64,000 nucleotides of DNA, taken from positions 39,050 through 103,049 of the forward strand of contig CAJTJY010000010.1 of assembly GCA_910576975.1 (NCBI GenBank), given 5' to 3'. Of this stretch, positions 26,807 to 35,943 are shown one piece after another. Below the pieces are notes generated by a model. The model made no database searches and had not been told where the DNA came from. It saw nothing but the letters and a program-made list of their open reading frames with translations. Position numbers and translations under genes: made by a program. The first letter of the stretch is position 1, and each line of letters opens with the position of its first letter. The DNA comes from an uncultured Lachnospiraceae bacterium (GTDB lineage: Bacteria; Bacillota; Clostridia; Lachnospirales; Lachnospiraceae).

Positions 26807-28162
26807 TTATCGTAAAATATCCTTTAAATCATTAAATCCCTGATTAGTGGTTACCACCACCACGGTATCTCCCATCTGAATGGAATCCTGCCCTCCCGGG
26901 GTAATCACCACCCCTTTGCGGTTGATGCAGGCAATCAGCAGATTATCCTTTAACTGCAGTTCCTTTAGGGGAACCCCCACGAGCCGGGACTGTTCATTCA
27001 CCCTGAATTCCAACGCTTCTACTTTGCCCTCTATGAGCTGGTATAAAGTCTCCACATTGCTGCCTATAGAATTCTGCATGGCACGCACATACTGCAAGAT
27101 ATAGTCGGCCGTGATATTCTTGGGATATAGCACGCTCCCCAAATCCAGGCTGTCTATAATTTTGTCATAATCAATCCTATGTACCTTTGTGATCGTCTTG
27201 GCATTGGAAATGCTCTTGGCATAAAGGCTCAACATAATATTTTCCTCGTCCATGCTGGTCCAAGACACGAAGGAATGAACTTTGGGCAACCCCTCCTCCT
27301 GAAGAAGGTTCCGCTCCGTGCCGTCCCCGCAGATCACCATCGCCTGGGGAAGCAACTCGCTAAGCTCATTGCAGCGCTCCTTGCTCTGTTCGATAATCTT
27401 GATCCCGATTCCCATCGACAACAGTTGTTTCGCAAGATAATAAGTAGTCTCTCCTCCTCCGATGATCATGCAAGTCCTAATCCGGTTCGTCGCCATTCCG
27501 ATTTTCTTAAAAAAGTCGTTTGCCTTTCTAGAGGAGGCAACCACGGAAATCACGTCCTTTTCCTGAAGTACGAAGTTTCCATCCGGGATAAAGACCTCGT
27601 CCCCTCGTTGCACCGTACAAATCAGCACTTCACAATGGAGACCTGCAGATAAATAAGTAAGCGGACGCCCATGGAGCACGGAACCCTCGTTGATTTTGCA
27701 TTTTAGAAGCTCCACCCTTCCTTTGGCAAAGGTATCGACCTTAATAGCTGAGGGGAATTTCAGCAGACGGGCAATCTCACACGCCGCCGCATACTCTGGA
27801 TTGATTACCATCGAAAGCCCAAGTTCCTCCTTGATAAAGGAAATTTCTTTATTATAGATTGGATTGCGAACCCTGGCAATCGTACTGCAGCCCCCGGCTT
27901 TCCTGGCAATCAGGCAAGAAAGCATGTTGAGCTCATCCGAAGTCGTCACTGCAATCATCAAATCCGCCTCTTCAATGCCCGCTTCATTCTGTACGGAAAA
28001 GCTGGCGCCGTTTCCCACTACCCCCATCACGTCATATTGGTTTGCCACTGCCTCTACTCTGCGCCCGTCCACATCTATGACTGTGATATTATGTCCTTCT
28101 TTACTTAACTGCTCGGTAAGCGTAGCTCCTACGTTTCCGCAGCCCACAATGATTATCTGCAT
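26807..28162 (-). CDS. trkA: Trk potassium uptake regulator TrkA
   Basis: TrkA is the cytosolic ligand-sensing partner of TrkH. The 451-residue protein has two tandem RCK units: a first Rossmann half starting IIVGCGNVGATLTEQL (residues 3-18), a TrkA-C domain at about 140-220, a second degenerate NAD-binding half (MIIGGGETTYYLAKQL, about 230) and a second TrkA-C domain ending the protein. The first unit retains the glycine motif, so it should bind NAD(H) or ATP/ADP. It starts three bases after the degV stop. Confidence 0.94.
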   Translation of the reverse strand: MQIIIVGCGNVGATLTEQLSKEGHNITVIDVDGRRVEAVANQYDVMGVVGNGASFSVQNEAGIEEADLMIAVTTSDELNMLSCLIARKAGGCSTIARVRNPIYNKEISFIKEELGLSMVINPEYAAACEIARLLKFPSAIKVDTFAKGRVELLKCKINEGSVLHGRPLTYLSAGLHCEVLICTVQRGDEVFIPDGNFVLQEKDVISVVASSRKANDFFKKIGMATNRIRTCMIIGGGETTYYLAKQLLSMGIGIKIIEQSKERCNELSELLPQAMVICGDGTERNLLQEEGLPKVHSFVSWTSMDEENIMLSLYAKSISNAKTITKVHRIDYDKIIDSLDLGSVLYPKNITADYILQYVRAMQNSIGSNVETLYQLIEGKVEALEFRVNEQSRLVGVPLKELQLKDNLLIACINRKGVVITPGGQDSIQMGDTVVVVTTNQGFNDLKDILR

Positions 28163-28165
28163 CTT

Positions 28166-29074
28166 CTATTCCTCTTTCCATCCTCTATCATATTTACGGA
28201 CCAGCCCAAGGCCAATCGGGTAAGGCCCTGTATGGACCCCGATGGTTGCTCCGATCTGGTAAATGTCAATGGCTTTGTAATTTGAATACGTCTGTAAAGA
28301 CGCCAAGAGCTGATCCCGGAACATTTGCGCTTCCTGGTAATCATAACCGTATCCGACAACGATCTGATACTCATCTGGCGACTCCCCAATCTTCTCAAAA
28401 TGTTCCTTGGTCTGCTCAATCAGGCGTTTCATTGCTTTTTTGCGGCTTCTGCAAATGCCTGTCGGAAATATTTCTCCCTCCCGCAGCATGATCAATGGCT
28501 TAATTCCCAAGGTGGAAGCCGCCGTTCCCATCACTTTCCCGATCCTGCCCCCATGAATCAGATATTCATAATTTCCGACAGTAAAAATAATCCGTCCCGT
28601 GCCCTTGATGCGCTCAATGCCAGCAAGCGTCTCCTCAAAGGACAATCCCGCCTGCTGCATGCGCACGGCTTCCAGTACCAAAATCCCCTGAAGGACCGTA
28701 TTTACCATGGTGTCCACCACTTGAATCCGTACTGTCGGGTAATCTTCTGCCAGAAGTTCCGCCGCTGTCTTCGCCGAATTATAAGAACCGCTGAATTTGG
28801 TGGTAATGCACAGGCAGATCATGTCCCTGCCCGCTCTGGCATAAGGAGTGAACACATCTACATAATCCTGTACCGAGGGCAGAGATGATTTCGGAAACTG
28901 CTTGGGGTGATCTACCATCTGCTGATAAAACTCCCTGACGCCAAGCTCTTCTATTTCTTTCTGATAGTTCTGTCCGTCAAACGTAACATAAAACGGCACC
29001 ACCTTGATCCCTGTTTTTTCCGGGATTTCCCTGCCTAAATCACAGGAACCGTCTGTAATGATCTGATATGCCAT
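28166..29074 (-). CDS. DegV family fatty acid-binding protein
   Basis: This 302-residue product is a DegV protein: N-terminal ITDGSCDLG, the central TKFSGSYNSA ligand motif, GGRIGKVMGTAAS and the C-terminal GATIGVHTGPYPIGLGLV. The two-domain fold binds a single fatty acid; related proteins (FakB) present fatty acids to the kinase FakA, so a role in fatty-acid activation is likely, but no fakA lies nearby. It is the first gene of the long run leading to jetD and has AAGGGGAAA before its ATG. Confidence 0.92.
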   Translation of the reverse strand: MAYQIITDGSCDLGREIPEKTGIKVVPFYVTFDGQNYQKEIEELGVREFYQQMVDHPKQFPKSSLPSVQDYVDVFTPYARAGRDMICLCITTKFSGSYNSAKTAAELLAEDYPTVRIQVVDTMVNTVLQGILVLEAVRMQQAGLSFEETLAGIERIKGTGRIIFTVGNYEYLIHGGRIGKVMGTAASTLGIKPLIMLREGEIFPTGICRSRKKAMKRLIEQTKEHFEKIGESPDEYQIVVGYGYDYQEAQMFRDQLLASLQTYSNYKAIDIYQIGATIGVHTGPYPIGLGLVRKYDRGWKEE

Positions 29075-29112
29075 ACTATTTCCCCTTTCCTGGCTTTGCG
29101 CTGAATTTAATG

Positions 29113-29178
29113 GGGCTGTTGCGCTAATATATTCACTTGTTCAAAAAGTCTTGTAATCTATGTAAGTGCGACAGCCCA
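29113..29178. terminator. Type B-related short hairpin between ybaK and degV
   Basis: GGGGCTGTTGCGCTAA and TAAGTGCGACAGCCC face each other around TTCACTTGTTCAAAAAGTCTT, words also found in the type B palindromes. It is a short derivative of that family and, placed after ybaK on the minus strand and before degV, could terminate the upstream unit. Confidence 0.6.
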
Positions 29179-29207
29179 AATGTTATGCTCTCTGCCTGTA
29201 AATCTAT

Positions 29208-29684
29208 CTAAAACCTGCCTGTTTTTGCCTGAGTCACTGCGATCAAATCTTGTACCGCCAGACACAGCGTCGTGCCGATGCGCCCGCCGCTGACGTAGAT
29301 TTTCTCATAATTGAGCGCCTCTTCCTGTAAAAACACAGGATACTGCTTTTTCATCCCCAAAGGACTGCAACCGCCCCGCACATACCCGGTTACCTGCGTA
29401 ATATCCTTTAGCGGAATCATTTCCATGGACTTCTCTCCTGCAAGCTTTGCCGCTTCTTTTAATTGCACTTCTCCCGTCACAGGCAGTACAAACACATAAT
29501 GCCGGCGGCTCTTCCCCTGCAGTACCAAAGTCTTAAAGGACTGTTCTACAGGCGCGCCTGTCAATTGCGCCGTATGAATTCCATCGACAAACTCTTTGCA
29601 TTCATACTGGATCACTTCATAAGAAACTTTCTTTTTGTCCAAAATCCGCATGGCATTCGTCTTAATTTCTTTGTCCTTTGCCAC
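29208..29684 (-). CDS. ybaK: YbaK/EbsC family Cys-tRNA(Pro) deacylase
   Basis: The product (about 158 residues) removes cysteine wrongly attached to tRNA-Pro. It shows the YbaK landmarks KTNAMRILDKK at the start, FKTLVL, FVLPVTGEVQLKEAAKL with the conserved lysine, GYVRGGCSPLG and the C-terminal SGGRIGTTLCL. The start is best placed at a GTG at 29684, because GGAGGG lies just before it and homologues begin at this point; an ATG at 29702 would add six residues but lacks a ribosome site. It follows an ABC-F gene by about 30 bases and is likely co-transcribed with it. Confidence 0.9.
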   Translation of the reverse strand: MAKDKEIKTNAMRILDKKKVSYEVIQYECKEFVDGIHTAQLTGAPVEQSFKTLVLQGKSRRHYVFVLPVTGEVQLKEAAKLAGEKSMEMIPLKDITQVTGYVRGGCSPLGMKKQYPVFLQEEALNYEKIYVSGGRIGTTLCLAVQDLIAVTQAKTGRF

Positions 29685-29716
29685 AATTCCCTCCTCTGAC
29701 ATGTTTTATTGGGCGC

Positions 29717-31552
29717 TTATCTTTCTTCGTTCTGCGCTGCGATTCTCTCTGCAAGATCATTCAAATATACCCAACGGTCCATTTTTTCTTCCAGCAGCGC
29801 TTCCGCCTGCGCCTGTTCCTTCATAAGATCCGACAACCTGACAGAGTTTGTGGCATTTGCCGCCATCTCCTGTTCCAATCCTTCTAGCTGTTCCTCTAGA
29901 GCCTGGATCTCATGTTCTATAGTATCATATTCCCGCTGTTCTTTATAGGTAAATTTTAATTTCTTTTCTCTATGACCTGGTTTCCTTTTCTGACTCCTGG
30001 TTTCTGCCGTTTTTGATGGATTACCACCGTTTTCTGATCCCCTTTTCCCTTGAGAATTCTCACGCTGCCAGACTTGCCGCGCTTTCACATAGTCGAGATA
30101 TCCGCCCTCATACTGCTGCAGTCGCCCTTGATCCTCAAAGGCAAAGATTCGCCGCGCCAGGCGTTCTAAAAAATAGCGGTCATGAGAAACAATGATCACA
30201 ATCCCGTCAAAGGCGTCAAGATAATCTTCTAAGATCGTCAGCGTTTTGATATCCAGGTCATTGGTCGGCTCATCCAAAATCAGCACGTTGGGCGCGCCCA
30301 TCAGCACCCGCAGCAAATACAGTCTCCTGCGTTCGCCGCCAGAAAGCTTGCCAATCGGGGTCCACTGCATCGTTCCGTCAAAAAGAAAACGCTCCATCAG
30401 CATCGATGCGCTGATTTTTCCATTACCAGTATCAATATATTCCGCCTCTTTTCGGACATATTCTATCGCTTTCACTGACTCCTGCATATGGGAGTTGTCC
30501 TGCGAAAAATATCCAATTTTAATCGTATCTCCTAATTCCACCGTTCCAGCGTCTGGCTGCACTTGACCTAAGATGATCTTGAGAAGCGTGGACTTGCCGC
30601 ACCCGTTAGGTCCCACGATTCCGATCCGGTCCCCTTTCAGAAATATATAGGAAAAATCTGCAATCAATTTCCGGTCGCCATAAGATTTGTCCACGCCTTG
30701 AAGCTCGATGGTCTTCTTTCCCATCCTAGAAGACGCCGAGGAAAGCTCCACTGCCTGCTCTTTTACGGGTCCCTCCGCCGCAAGCAGATCTTCAATCCGC
30801 TGGATATGAGCTTTCTGCTTCGTAGAACGTGCTCTTGCGCCCCGTGCCAGCCAGGCAAGCTCTTTCTTGAGAATGCTGGCCCGCTTGCGCTCGCTTGCCT
30901 GCTCCATACTCTGTTTCTGCATTTTTAAAGCCACATAATCCGCATAGCTTCCGGGATAACTGTATATTCCGCCCCGTTCCACCTCCACGATCCGGTCTGC
31001 GATACGATCAAGAAAATAACGGTCATGCGTCACCATCACTATCGCCCCTTTGAAGCGCATCAGCGTATCTTCCAGCCATTGGGACATTTCATTGTCCAAA
31101 TGGTTGGTCGGCTCGTCCAAAATCAACAGTTCCACTGACTGTAACAACCTATTAGCTAGAGCGATCCGTTTTTTCTGACCGCCAGACAAATATTTTATGG
31201 TTTCATGAAAATCGGGAAATCCAAGCTCAAAGAGCATTGATTTCGCCTTGCTCTCCAGTACCATGTCCTGCAGATCCAGTCCTTTCATTGCCGCCTTTAA
31301 AACCGTGTCTGTATCTTCCAGCTCCGGGGACTGTTCCAAATATGCCAGTTTCACATGGTTTCCCATAATCACCGTTCCCTGGTCTGGTTCTTCCGTCCTT
31401 GCCAAAAGCTTAAGAAGCGTCGATTTTCCCATGCCATTGACTCCAATGACCCCCACTTTTTCGCCTTCCTGAAGACTGAACGCCGCATCTTTCAGAAGAA
31501 TCCTCTCTGCGGTATAAGATTTGTATAAATGCTCTGCCGTTAAAATATTCAT
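29717..31552 (-). CDS. ABC-F family ATPase (Uup-like, C-terminal coiled coil)
   Basis: This 611-residue soluble protein has two ABC domains joined by a linker and no membrane segment, the mark of ABC-F translation factors. P-loops are GVNGMGKST (about 37) and GPNGCGKST (about 320); signatures LSGGQKKR and LSGGERRR; Walker B LLILDEPTNHLD and VLILDEPTNDLD. A basic linker and a C-terminal coiled coil (about 545-605) resemble Uup. ABC-F proteins act at the ribosomal E site; some give antibiotic resistance. A 330-bp leader with a hairpin lies upstream. Confidence 0.93.
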   Translation of the reverse strand: MNILTAEHLYKSYTAERILLKDAAFSLQEGEKVGVIGVNGMGKSTLLKLLARTEEPDQGTVIMGNHVKLAYLEQSPELEDTDTVLKAAMKGLDLQDMVLESKAKSMLFELGFPDFHETIKYLSGGQKKRIALANRLLQSVELLILDEPTNHLDNEMSQWLEDTLMRFKGAIVMVTHDRYFLDRIADRIVEVERGGIYSYPGSYADYVALKMQKQSMEQASERKRASILKKELAWLARGARARSTKQKAHIQRIEDLLAAEGPVKEQAVELSSASSRMGKKTIELQGVDKSYGDRKLIADFSYIFLKGDRIGIVGPNGCGKSTLLKIILGQVQPDAGTVELGDTIKIGYFSQDNSHMQESVKAIEYVRKEAEYIDTGNGKISASMLMERFLFDGTMQWTPIGKLSGGERRRLYLLRVLMGAPNVLILDEPTNDLDIKTLTILEDYLDAFDGIVIIVSHDRYFLERLARRIFAFEDQGRLQQYEGGYLDYVKARQVWQRENSQGKRGSENGGNPSKTAETRSQKRKPGHREKKLKFTYKEQREYDTIEHEIQALEEQLEGLEQEMAANATNSVRLSDLMKEQAQAEALLEEKMDRWVYLNDLAERIAAQNEER

Positions 31553-31883
31553 TTTGTCTCCTTCATCGCTTCAGACGCACAGGGCTGCCATGGAACAGCA
31601 TGAGCAAGCCTGCTTCAGCGACATTTTCTCCTCCTCCGCATCGTTGACCGGATATTGTTGTGCTAGATTGGTAAAATAACCTGCAAGGGAAATTCAGACC
31701 TTTTGACACTCTAATCCTATAAGATAAAACATGGAAGAATTGCTGACTGCTCAGCGCCTCCTCCATGTTCCATTCAGCTACCCTTTCAAACGATATTCTG
31801 TTTCTGTCAATTTGTACTTTATCGCCACTTAATTCTAAACTAGATCATAGCATGAAATACAAGCCGTGTCAATGTCAGTAAAC
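31553..31883. promoter_or_regulatory. Leader region of the ABC-F gene
   Basis: No convincing gene is present; the 67-codon frame at 31563-31766 has no homology that I recognise. Read on the minus strand it holds a two-step hairpin at 31728-31769 (AACATGGA/TCCATGTT outside, GCTGA/TCAGC inside), then a word (31696-31725) also found at 51900-51929. Long structured leaders are common before ABC-F genes controlled by attenuation, but this is only a suggestion here. Confidence 0.4.
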
Positions 31884-32180
31884 TTTGAGTTTCCCCATTT
31901 TTGTAATTCATAATTCCAAAAGGGCTGTCGCACGAATGTATTTGCCTGTTTGAAAGGTTTCCATTGCAAAGCAATGCAAACAAAATGCACAAAAGTCACT
32001 CTGGAAAGCTAGCTTTCCAGAGTGATTTTTGTGCATTCTGTCTTTGCCGCATGAGCGGCAAGACCTTTCAAACAGGCAAATACACTCGTGCGACAGCCCC
32101 GCTTTTATGTGCAAAGTGTTTTTATCACATTGTGAAAGAAACATTTTTACACTATGAATTGCAAAAGGGGGAAACTCAAA
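31884..32180. repeat. Type B palindrome, copy 2 (297 bp)
   Basis: Begins TTTGAGTTTCCCC and ends GGGGGAAACTCAAA. It includes the paired AGGGCTGTCGCACGAATGTAT/TACTCGTGCGACAGCCC-type arms, a left-arm CATTGCAAAGCAATG hairpin, a right-arm GCCGCATGAGCGGC hairpin, and a perfect central ACTCTGGAAAGCTAGC palindrome. Relative to copy 1 the two side hairpins are in the opposite order, meaning it lies in the opposite orientation. It sits just past the trpA stop and probably ends trpBA transcription. Confidence 0.87.
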
Positions 32181-32202
32181 CAACAAACAAGTCGTTTTTC
32201 CC

Positions 32203-32994
32203 TCAAAACTCCTCTAACATCCTTTTAGATGCAGCGCAATATTCAATTACGGCTGCCTGATTGTAATTGTTTTCCTCTAATAGGCTGATAAAACCAGCTC
32301 TCACAATCACGCCGTCGACAACGTCCTTCAAACATGAGGCGTCTCCCGCCTGCTCAACCTCCATCATTACCGGGATTTTTGCAATCTGTTTCACCTGTGC
32401 AAGATAAAACGCACTCTCTCTGCGAACACTTTCGCTCTGCCCTACGGCGTCGCTGCCGGTTTCGCAGTACGCAAATCCCTTTGCTCCCTTTAAAATCCTA
32501 GGGAGCCTCTCTCCCGACATTGGGGATGCCATCTGTATCAAGAGGGGAGCCCTTTCTTTTTCCAGAAGCCTTTTCAGCTCCCCTTGCTCCTCCAGGGGCA
32601 GATCTGGGATCACAATGCCGTCTACGCCATTTAAAATACACTCTTCCACAAACTTTTCCAGCCCAAAATGCAGGGCCGTATTATAATACATCCTAAACAC
32701 AATCGCAAGCTCTGTCCCTTCCCCTCTTAGCTCCTTTGTCAGCGCAAATACTTTTTTGAGATTGACGCCATGCGCAAGGCAGCGATAGGATGCGTCCTGT
32801 ATCACCGCGCCATCCGCCACTGGATCGGAAAATGGGATCCCCAGTTCCAAAACATCAACACCCGCATGTTCTTGCGCCTGAATAAGCGATTTACATTTTT
32901 CCATGTCAGGATGCCCTGCCATCATATATGTGATAAATGCTTTCTTGCCCTTTTGCTTTAGCTGCTGCATTTTCTGCTCGATTCTATTTTCCAT
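32203..32994 (-). CDS. trpA: Tryptophan synthase alpha subunit
   Basis: TrpA splits indole-3-glycerol phosphate into indole and glyceraldehyde 3-phosphate. The 263-residue TIM-barrel has AFITYMMAGHPDMEKC at the start, the catalytic glutamate in LELGIPFSDPVADG, the catalytic aspartate in GVDGIVIPDLPLEE, and the phosphate-binding VIVRAGF region. Residues appear intact. GGAGG precedes the ATG, and the gene follows trpB by 24 bases. Confidence 0.95.
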   Translation of the reverse strand: MENRIEQKMQQLKQKGKKAFITYMMAGHPDMEKCKSLIQAQEHAGVDVLELGIPFSDPVADGAVIQDASYRCLAHGVNLKKVFALTKELRGEGTELAIVFRMYYNTALHFGLEKFVEECILNGVDGIVIPDLPLEEQGELKRLLEKERAPLLIQMASPMSGERLPRILKGAKGFAYCETGSDAVGQSESVRRESAFYLAQVKQIAKIPVMMEVEQAGDASCLKDVVDGVIVRAGFISLLEENNYNQAAVIEYCAASKRMLEEF

Positions 32995-33018
32995 CTCTTT
33001 ACCTCCATCGTTTATAAT

Positions 33019-34212
33019 CTAATTCAAATATCCACGGCCTGCAAGATAATCTGCCACCGTATGCACATCCTTGTCTCCACGTCCAGACAAGCATACTATC
33101 ATAATTCCATCGTCTCCCATAAGTTTTGCCTGCTTTTTGGCATAGGCGATCGCATGGGCGCTCTCAATTGCCGGGATAATTCCTTCGAGACGGCAAAGCT
33201 CTAAAAGCGCATCCATAGCCTCCTGATCAGTAATGGATACATATTGCGCCCGGCCGCTGTCCTTTAAGCAGGCATGTTCTGGCCCTACTCCTGGATAGTC
33301 CAGCCCGGCTGAAATGGAATGGGCAATCTGGATATTTCCATTCTCATCCTGTAATAAATACGACCGCATTCCGTGCAGGACTCCTGGCTGTCCCAGCGCC
33401 ATTGCGCTTGCATGTTTTCCAGTCTCGATTCCAAGACCAGCCGCCTCGACGCCGATTAGCTTTACAGATGGCTCCTCTATAAAATCGGCAAACATGCCGA
33501 TCGAATTGGAGCCACCTCCCACGCATGCCATCACTACGTCTGGCAATCTGCCCTCAGCTTTCAGGATCTGTTTCTTGCTCTCCTTGCTGATCACGCTCTG
33601 GAACTCTTTGACAATCTTTGGATAAGGATATGGACCCACTGCAGACCCAATCACATAAAAAGTATCCTGCGCTGTCTTTGCCCAGCTGCGAATCGCCACG
33701 TTTGTGGCGTCTTTGAGCGTACGGCTCCCTGTCTTTACACATTCCACTTTGCTTCCAAGCATTTCCATGCGCAATACGTTTAACGCCTGCCGCTGCATGT
33801 CTTCTTCTCCCATATAGACAGTACATTCCATATTAAAAAGAGCTGCCCCAGTCGCCGTAGCCACGCCATGTTGCCCGGCTCCAGTCTCCGCAATGACCTT
33901 TTTCTTTCCCATCCGCTTTGCAAGCAGCATCTGTCCAATCACGTTATTGATCTTATGCGCCCCAGTATGATTCAGATCTTCCCGTTTGAGGTATATTTTC
34001 GCACCGTAGCCACGGCTTAAATTTTCTGCATAATACAACGGATTCTCTCTACCCACATACTGCCTCATGTAATACTCATACTGCCTTAAGAATGCCTCCT
34101 CATGAATCGCCTCTTCATAAGCCAAATCTAACTCCCGCAAACAATTCATCAACGACTCTGCCACAAACTGTCCGCCAAACTCGCCAAAATATCTTTGATC
34201 CATATGTTCCAT
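33019..34212 (-). CDS. trpB: Tryptophan synthase beta subunit
   Basis: TrpB condenses indole with serine using pyridoxal phosphate. The 397-residue protein has FGEFGGQFVAESLM at the start, the PLP-lysine motif LNHTGAHKINN (about residues 80-90), AETGAGQHGVATA and the glycine loop CVGGGSNSIGMF. It is the TrpB1 type that pairs with TrpA. AGGAGG lies nine bases upstream of the ATG. The gene is directly downstream of a tryptophan T-box; no trpE, G, D, C or F is nearby, so this two-gene unit may convert imported indole or work with genes elsewhere. Confidence 0.95.
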   Translation of the reverse strand: MEHMDQRYFGEFGGQFVAESLMNCLRELDLAYEEAIHEEAFLRQYEYYMRQYVGRENPLYYAENLSRGYGAKIYLKREDLNHTGAHKINNVIGQMLLAKRMGKKKVIAETGAGQHGVATATGAALFNMECTVYMGEEDMQRQALNVLRMEMLGSKVECVKTGSRTLKDATNVAIRSWAKTAQDTFYVIGSAVGPYPYPKIVKEFQSVISKESKKQILKAEGRLPDVVMACVGGGSNSIGMFADFIEEPSVKLIGVEAAGLGIETGKHASAMALGQPGVLHGMRSYLLQDENGNIQIAHSISAGLDYPGVGPEHACLKDSGRAQYVSITDQEAMDALLELCRLEGIIPAIESAHAIAYAKKQAKLMGDDGIMIVCLSGRGDKDVHTVADYLAGRGYLN

Positions 34213-34239
34213 CTTTCTAATCCTCCTGTTTTAAATTTT

Positions 34240-34600
34240 TACAAACAAAAATCCCTGGCAAAGCTGATAACAGCTTTTGCCAGGGACGATGCTTACCGTG
34301 GTGCCACCCTGTTTCACTATAGAAATGGCGCTAATCCTTCTAGGCAATTTTAGCAAAATTTCCTACTAGAATAAAAAAACGGATACTTCAAATTAGAAAT
34401 ATCCGCCACCAATTCTATAATCTCAATCCGATACACATGATATCTTACCCCTGTAACGTGAGGACACGGCAGCCGCTACTATGATTTCGCTTTGCATCTC
34501 ACAAACCCATTCCCATAAAATGTCCCTGCTATCTTCCACCAGCCGATAACTCTCTGTAAGGTCCCTTTCCATGGTACTACTTTTGCTCATTGACTTTGTT
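34240..34600 (-). promoter_or_regulatory. Tryptophan T-box leader of trpBA
   Basis: Read on the minus strand, the region has the invariant AGGGTGGCACCACG T-box sequence (34296-34311), immediately followed by a terminator hairpin GTCCCTGGCAAAAGCTG/CAGCTTTGCCAGGGA with a TTTTTG tail (about 34248-34290). Upstream is a stem I region in which GGGAATGGGTTTG presents TGG (34507-34509) in the expected specifier position. TGG is the tryptophan codon, agreeing with the genes controlled. Uncharged tRNA-Trp should favour the antiterminator. Confidence 0.93.
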
Positions 34601-34633
34601 CTTAATTTAATTTATATCTACTAGATTGTATGC

Positions 34634-34662
34634 ATTTTAGCACACCAAAGTGCGTCTGTCAA
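34634..34662 (-). promoter_or_regulatory. Sigma-A promoter of the trp T-box transcript
   Basis: On the minus strand TTGACA (34662-34657) and TAAAAT (34639-34634) are separated by exactly 17 bases and lie just upstream of the T-box leader. Confidence 0.8.
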
Positions 34663-34696
34663 TAGAGATTTTTTTAAGCTTTCCTGTTTTGCAATT

Positions 34697-35887
34697 TTAT
34701 TCACCCTTTCGATAATTCACAAAGACCCTCCAAATACATCCCGTCATCACTGCCGCCAGCACCACAAATACCGCCCCCGCCCAATTAGGCGGAACTCCAA
34801 TGACTGCCGACCAAGACAGATAGTACGTGGTAGAAATACAGAGAACGCTTAATAAATCCAAAGACAGCCACCCCCAGAATTCATATAGGATCCCGTTGTC
34901 ATAGATCAGGTCAAAAAGCATTTGATAGATGAACTCGTTCATTAGCCAGGACAGCGGATAAAACATCAACAGGCGAAATACTGCCGCTGACATGCTCCTC
35001 CTGCATCTGGAAGAGAAAAACAGTGTAACGCAAATATTCAAACAGACTGCCGCCAGCTTCGCCCCAAACGTCAAAAGAGAAAACTGCGCCACGTTCAGCT
35101 CCATGCCTCCAAAAAGTGCGCGGAAATCAATCATCCCTGCACTGGCGGTAAGTCCGTCCAAGCCATAGACAGCGGCAGTGATGCCAAACAAGAGAAAGGT
35201 AACTGCCAAAAACGCTGTAATCGCCACTGCCATACATGCGGCAATTTTCGCCCATACATCTTTCCACGTTCCATGAGCTGTCGCTAGCAAGACGTGAATC
35301 GTTTTCCTGTTGTATTCCTCCGAAAACACTGGCGCCGCAATCAGAATCAGCCAGACATTCAACGCTAGGACTGACCAGCTCCAAATACCATGGAAGTAGT
35401 TCCACCCTTCCGTATAACCAAACTTCATCTCTTTTTTCTGACAATCTTTGCGGTCTTCCCGCAACTGCTCGGTTTGCAAAAAATGTTTTCCGTATTCTTG
35501 CCACCGCCTGCCCTCCATAAACCTCTCAGGCACTTCTTTGGTATCGTAAAAATCAGTGAGATTATTTGTGACCCATTGATTGCAGAAATTCCCTTCCCGC
35601 ACCCTGGAAAATTCCTGTTCTTCTTGGCGAATAAAGCCAGAAAGACCAAACCGCCCCACAATCTGCTCGATTTTTTCTAAGGTCAAATTCCCCTCGTACT
35701 CTTTCGCAAGCCTGCGGTTCGCTTCAATGGCAGAAATTCCATAATACACTTTTCCATCAATCTCTGCCCGGCTTTTGGACGCATCCACCCAAAAGGCAAA
35801 CATCAGAAACGCCATAAGCAGGCATAAACCCAAATTTAATATTGGCCGTCCTAGAATCTTTCTTATCTCCATGACCCATAACCGCAC
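34697..35887 (-). CDS. ABC-2 type permease, associated with an ECF sigma factor
   Basis: A 396-residue membrane protein with one N-terminal helix (about 17-33), a large extracytoplasmic domain (about 35-165) and five or six further helices, the plan of ABC-2 exporters with a big external loop. A GTG start at 35887 has AGGGGG eight bases upstream; an internal ATG at 35872 is possible. It is the last gene of a four-gene unit: sigma factor, membrane protein, ATPase, permease. The substrate is unknown; such units often export or resist peptides. Confidence 0.8.
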   Translation of the reverse strand: MRLWVMEIRKILGRPILNLGLCLLMAFLMFAFWVDASKSRAEIDGKVYYGISAIEANRRLAKEYEGNLTLEKIEQIVGRFGLSGFIRQEEQEFSRVREGNFCNQWVTNNLTDFYDTKEVPERFMEGRRWQEYGKHFLQTEQLREDRKDCQKKEMKFGYTEGWNYFHGIWSWSVLALNVWLILIAAPVFSEEYNRKTIHVLLATAHGTWKDVWAKIAACMAVAITAFLAVTFLLFGITAAVYGLDGLTASAGMIDFRALFGGMELNVAQFSLLTFGAKLAAVCLNICVTLFFSSRCRRSMSAAVFRLLMFYPLSWLMNEFIYQMLFDLIYDNGILYEFWGWLSLDLLSVLCISTTYYLSWSAVIGVPPNWAGAVFVVLAAVMTGCIWRVFVNYRKGE

Positions 35888-35943
35888 ACTGCAAGCCCCC
35901 TACCCTGTTTTCTTGTTAATGATCCTTTTTGACGCTATTCTTC

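Noticed and set aside
31563..31766. 67-codon frame upstream of the ABC-F gene
   Set aside because: No recognisable similarity, mixed composition, and it starts within a hairpin; more likely leader sequence. A leader peptide role cannot be fully excluded.
31908..32260. Frames on both strands inside type B copy 2
   Set aside because: The two frames are mirror images of the palindrome and repeat the same residues; they are not genes.
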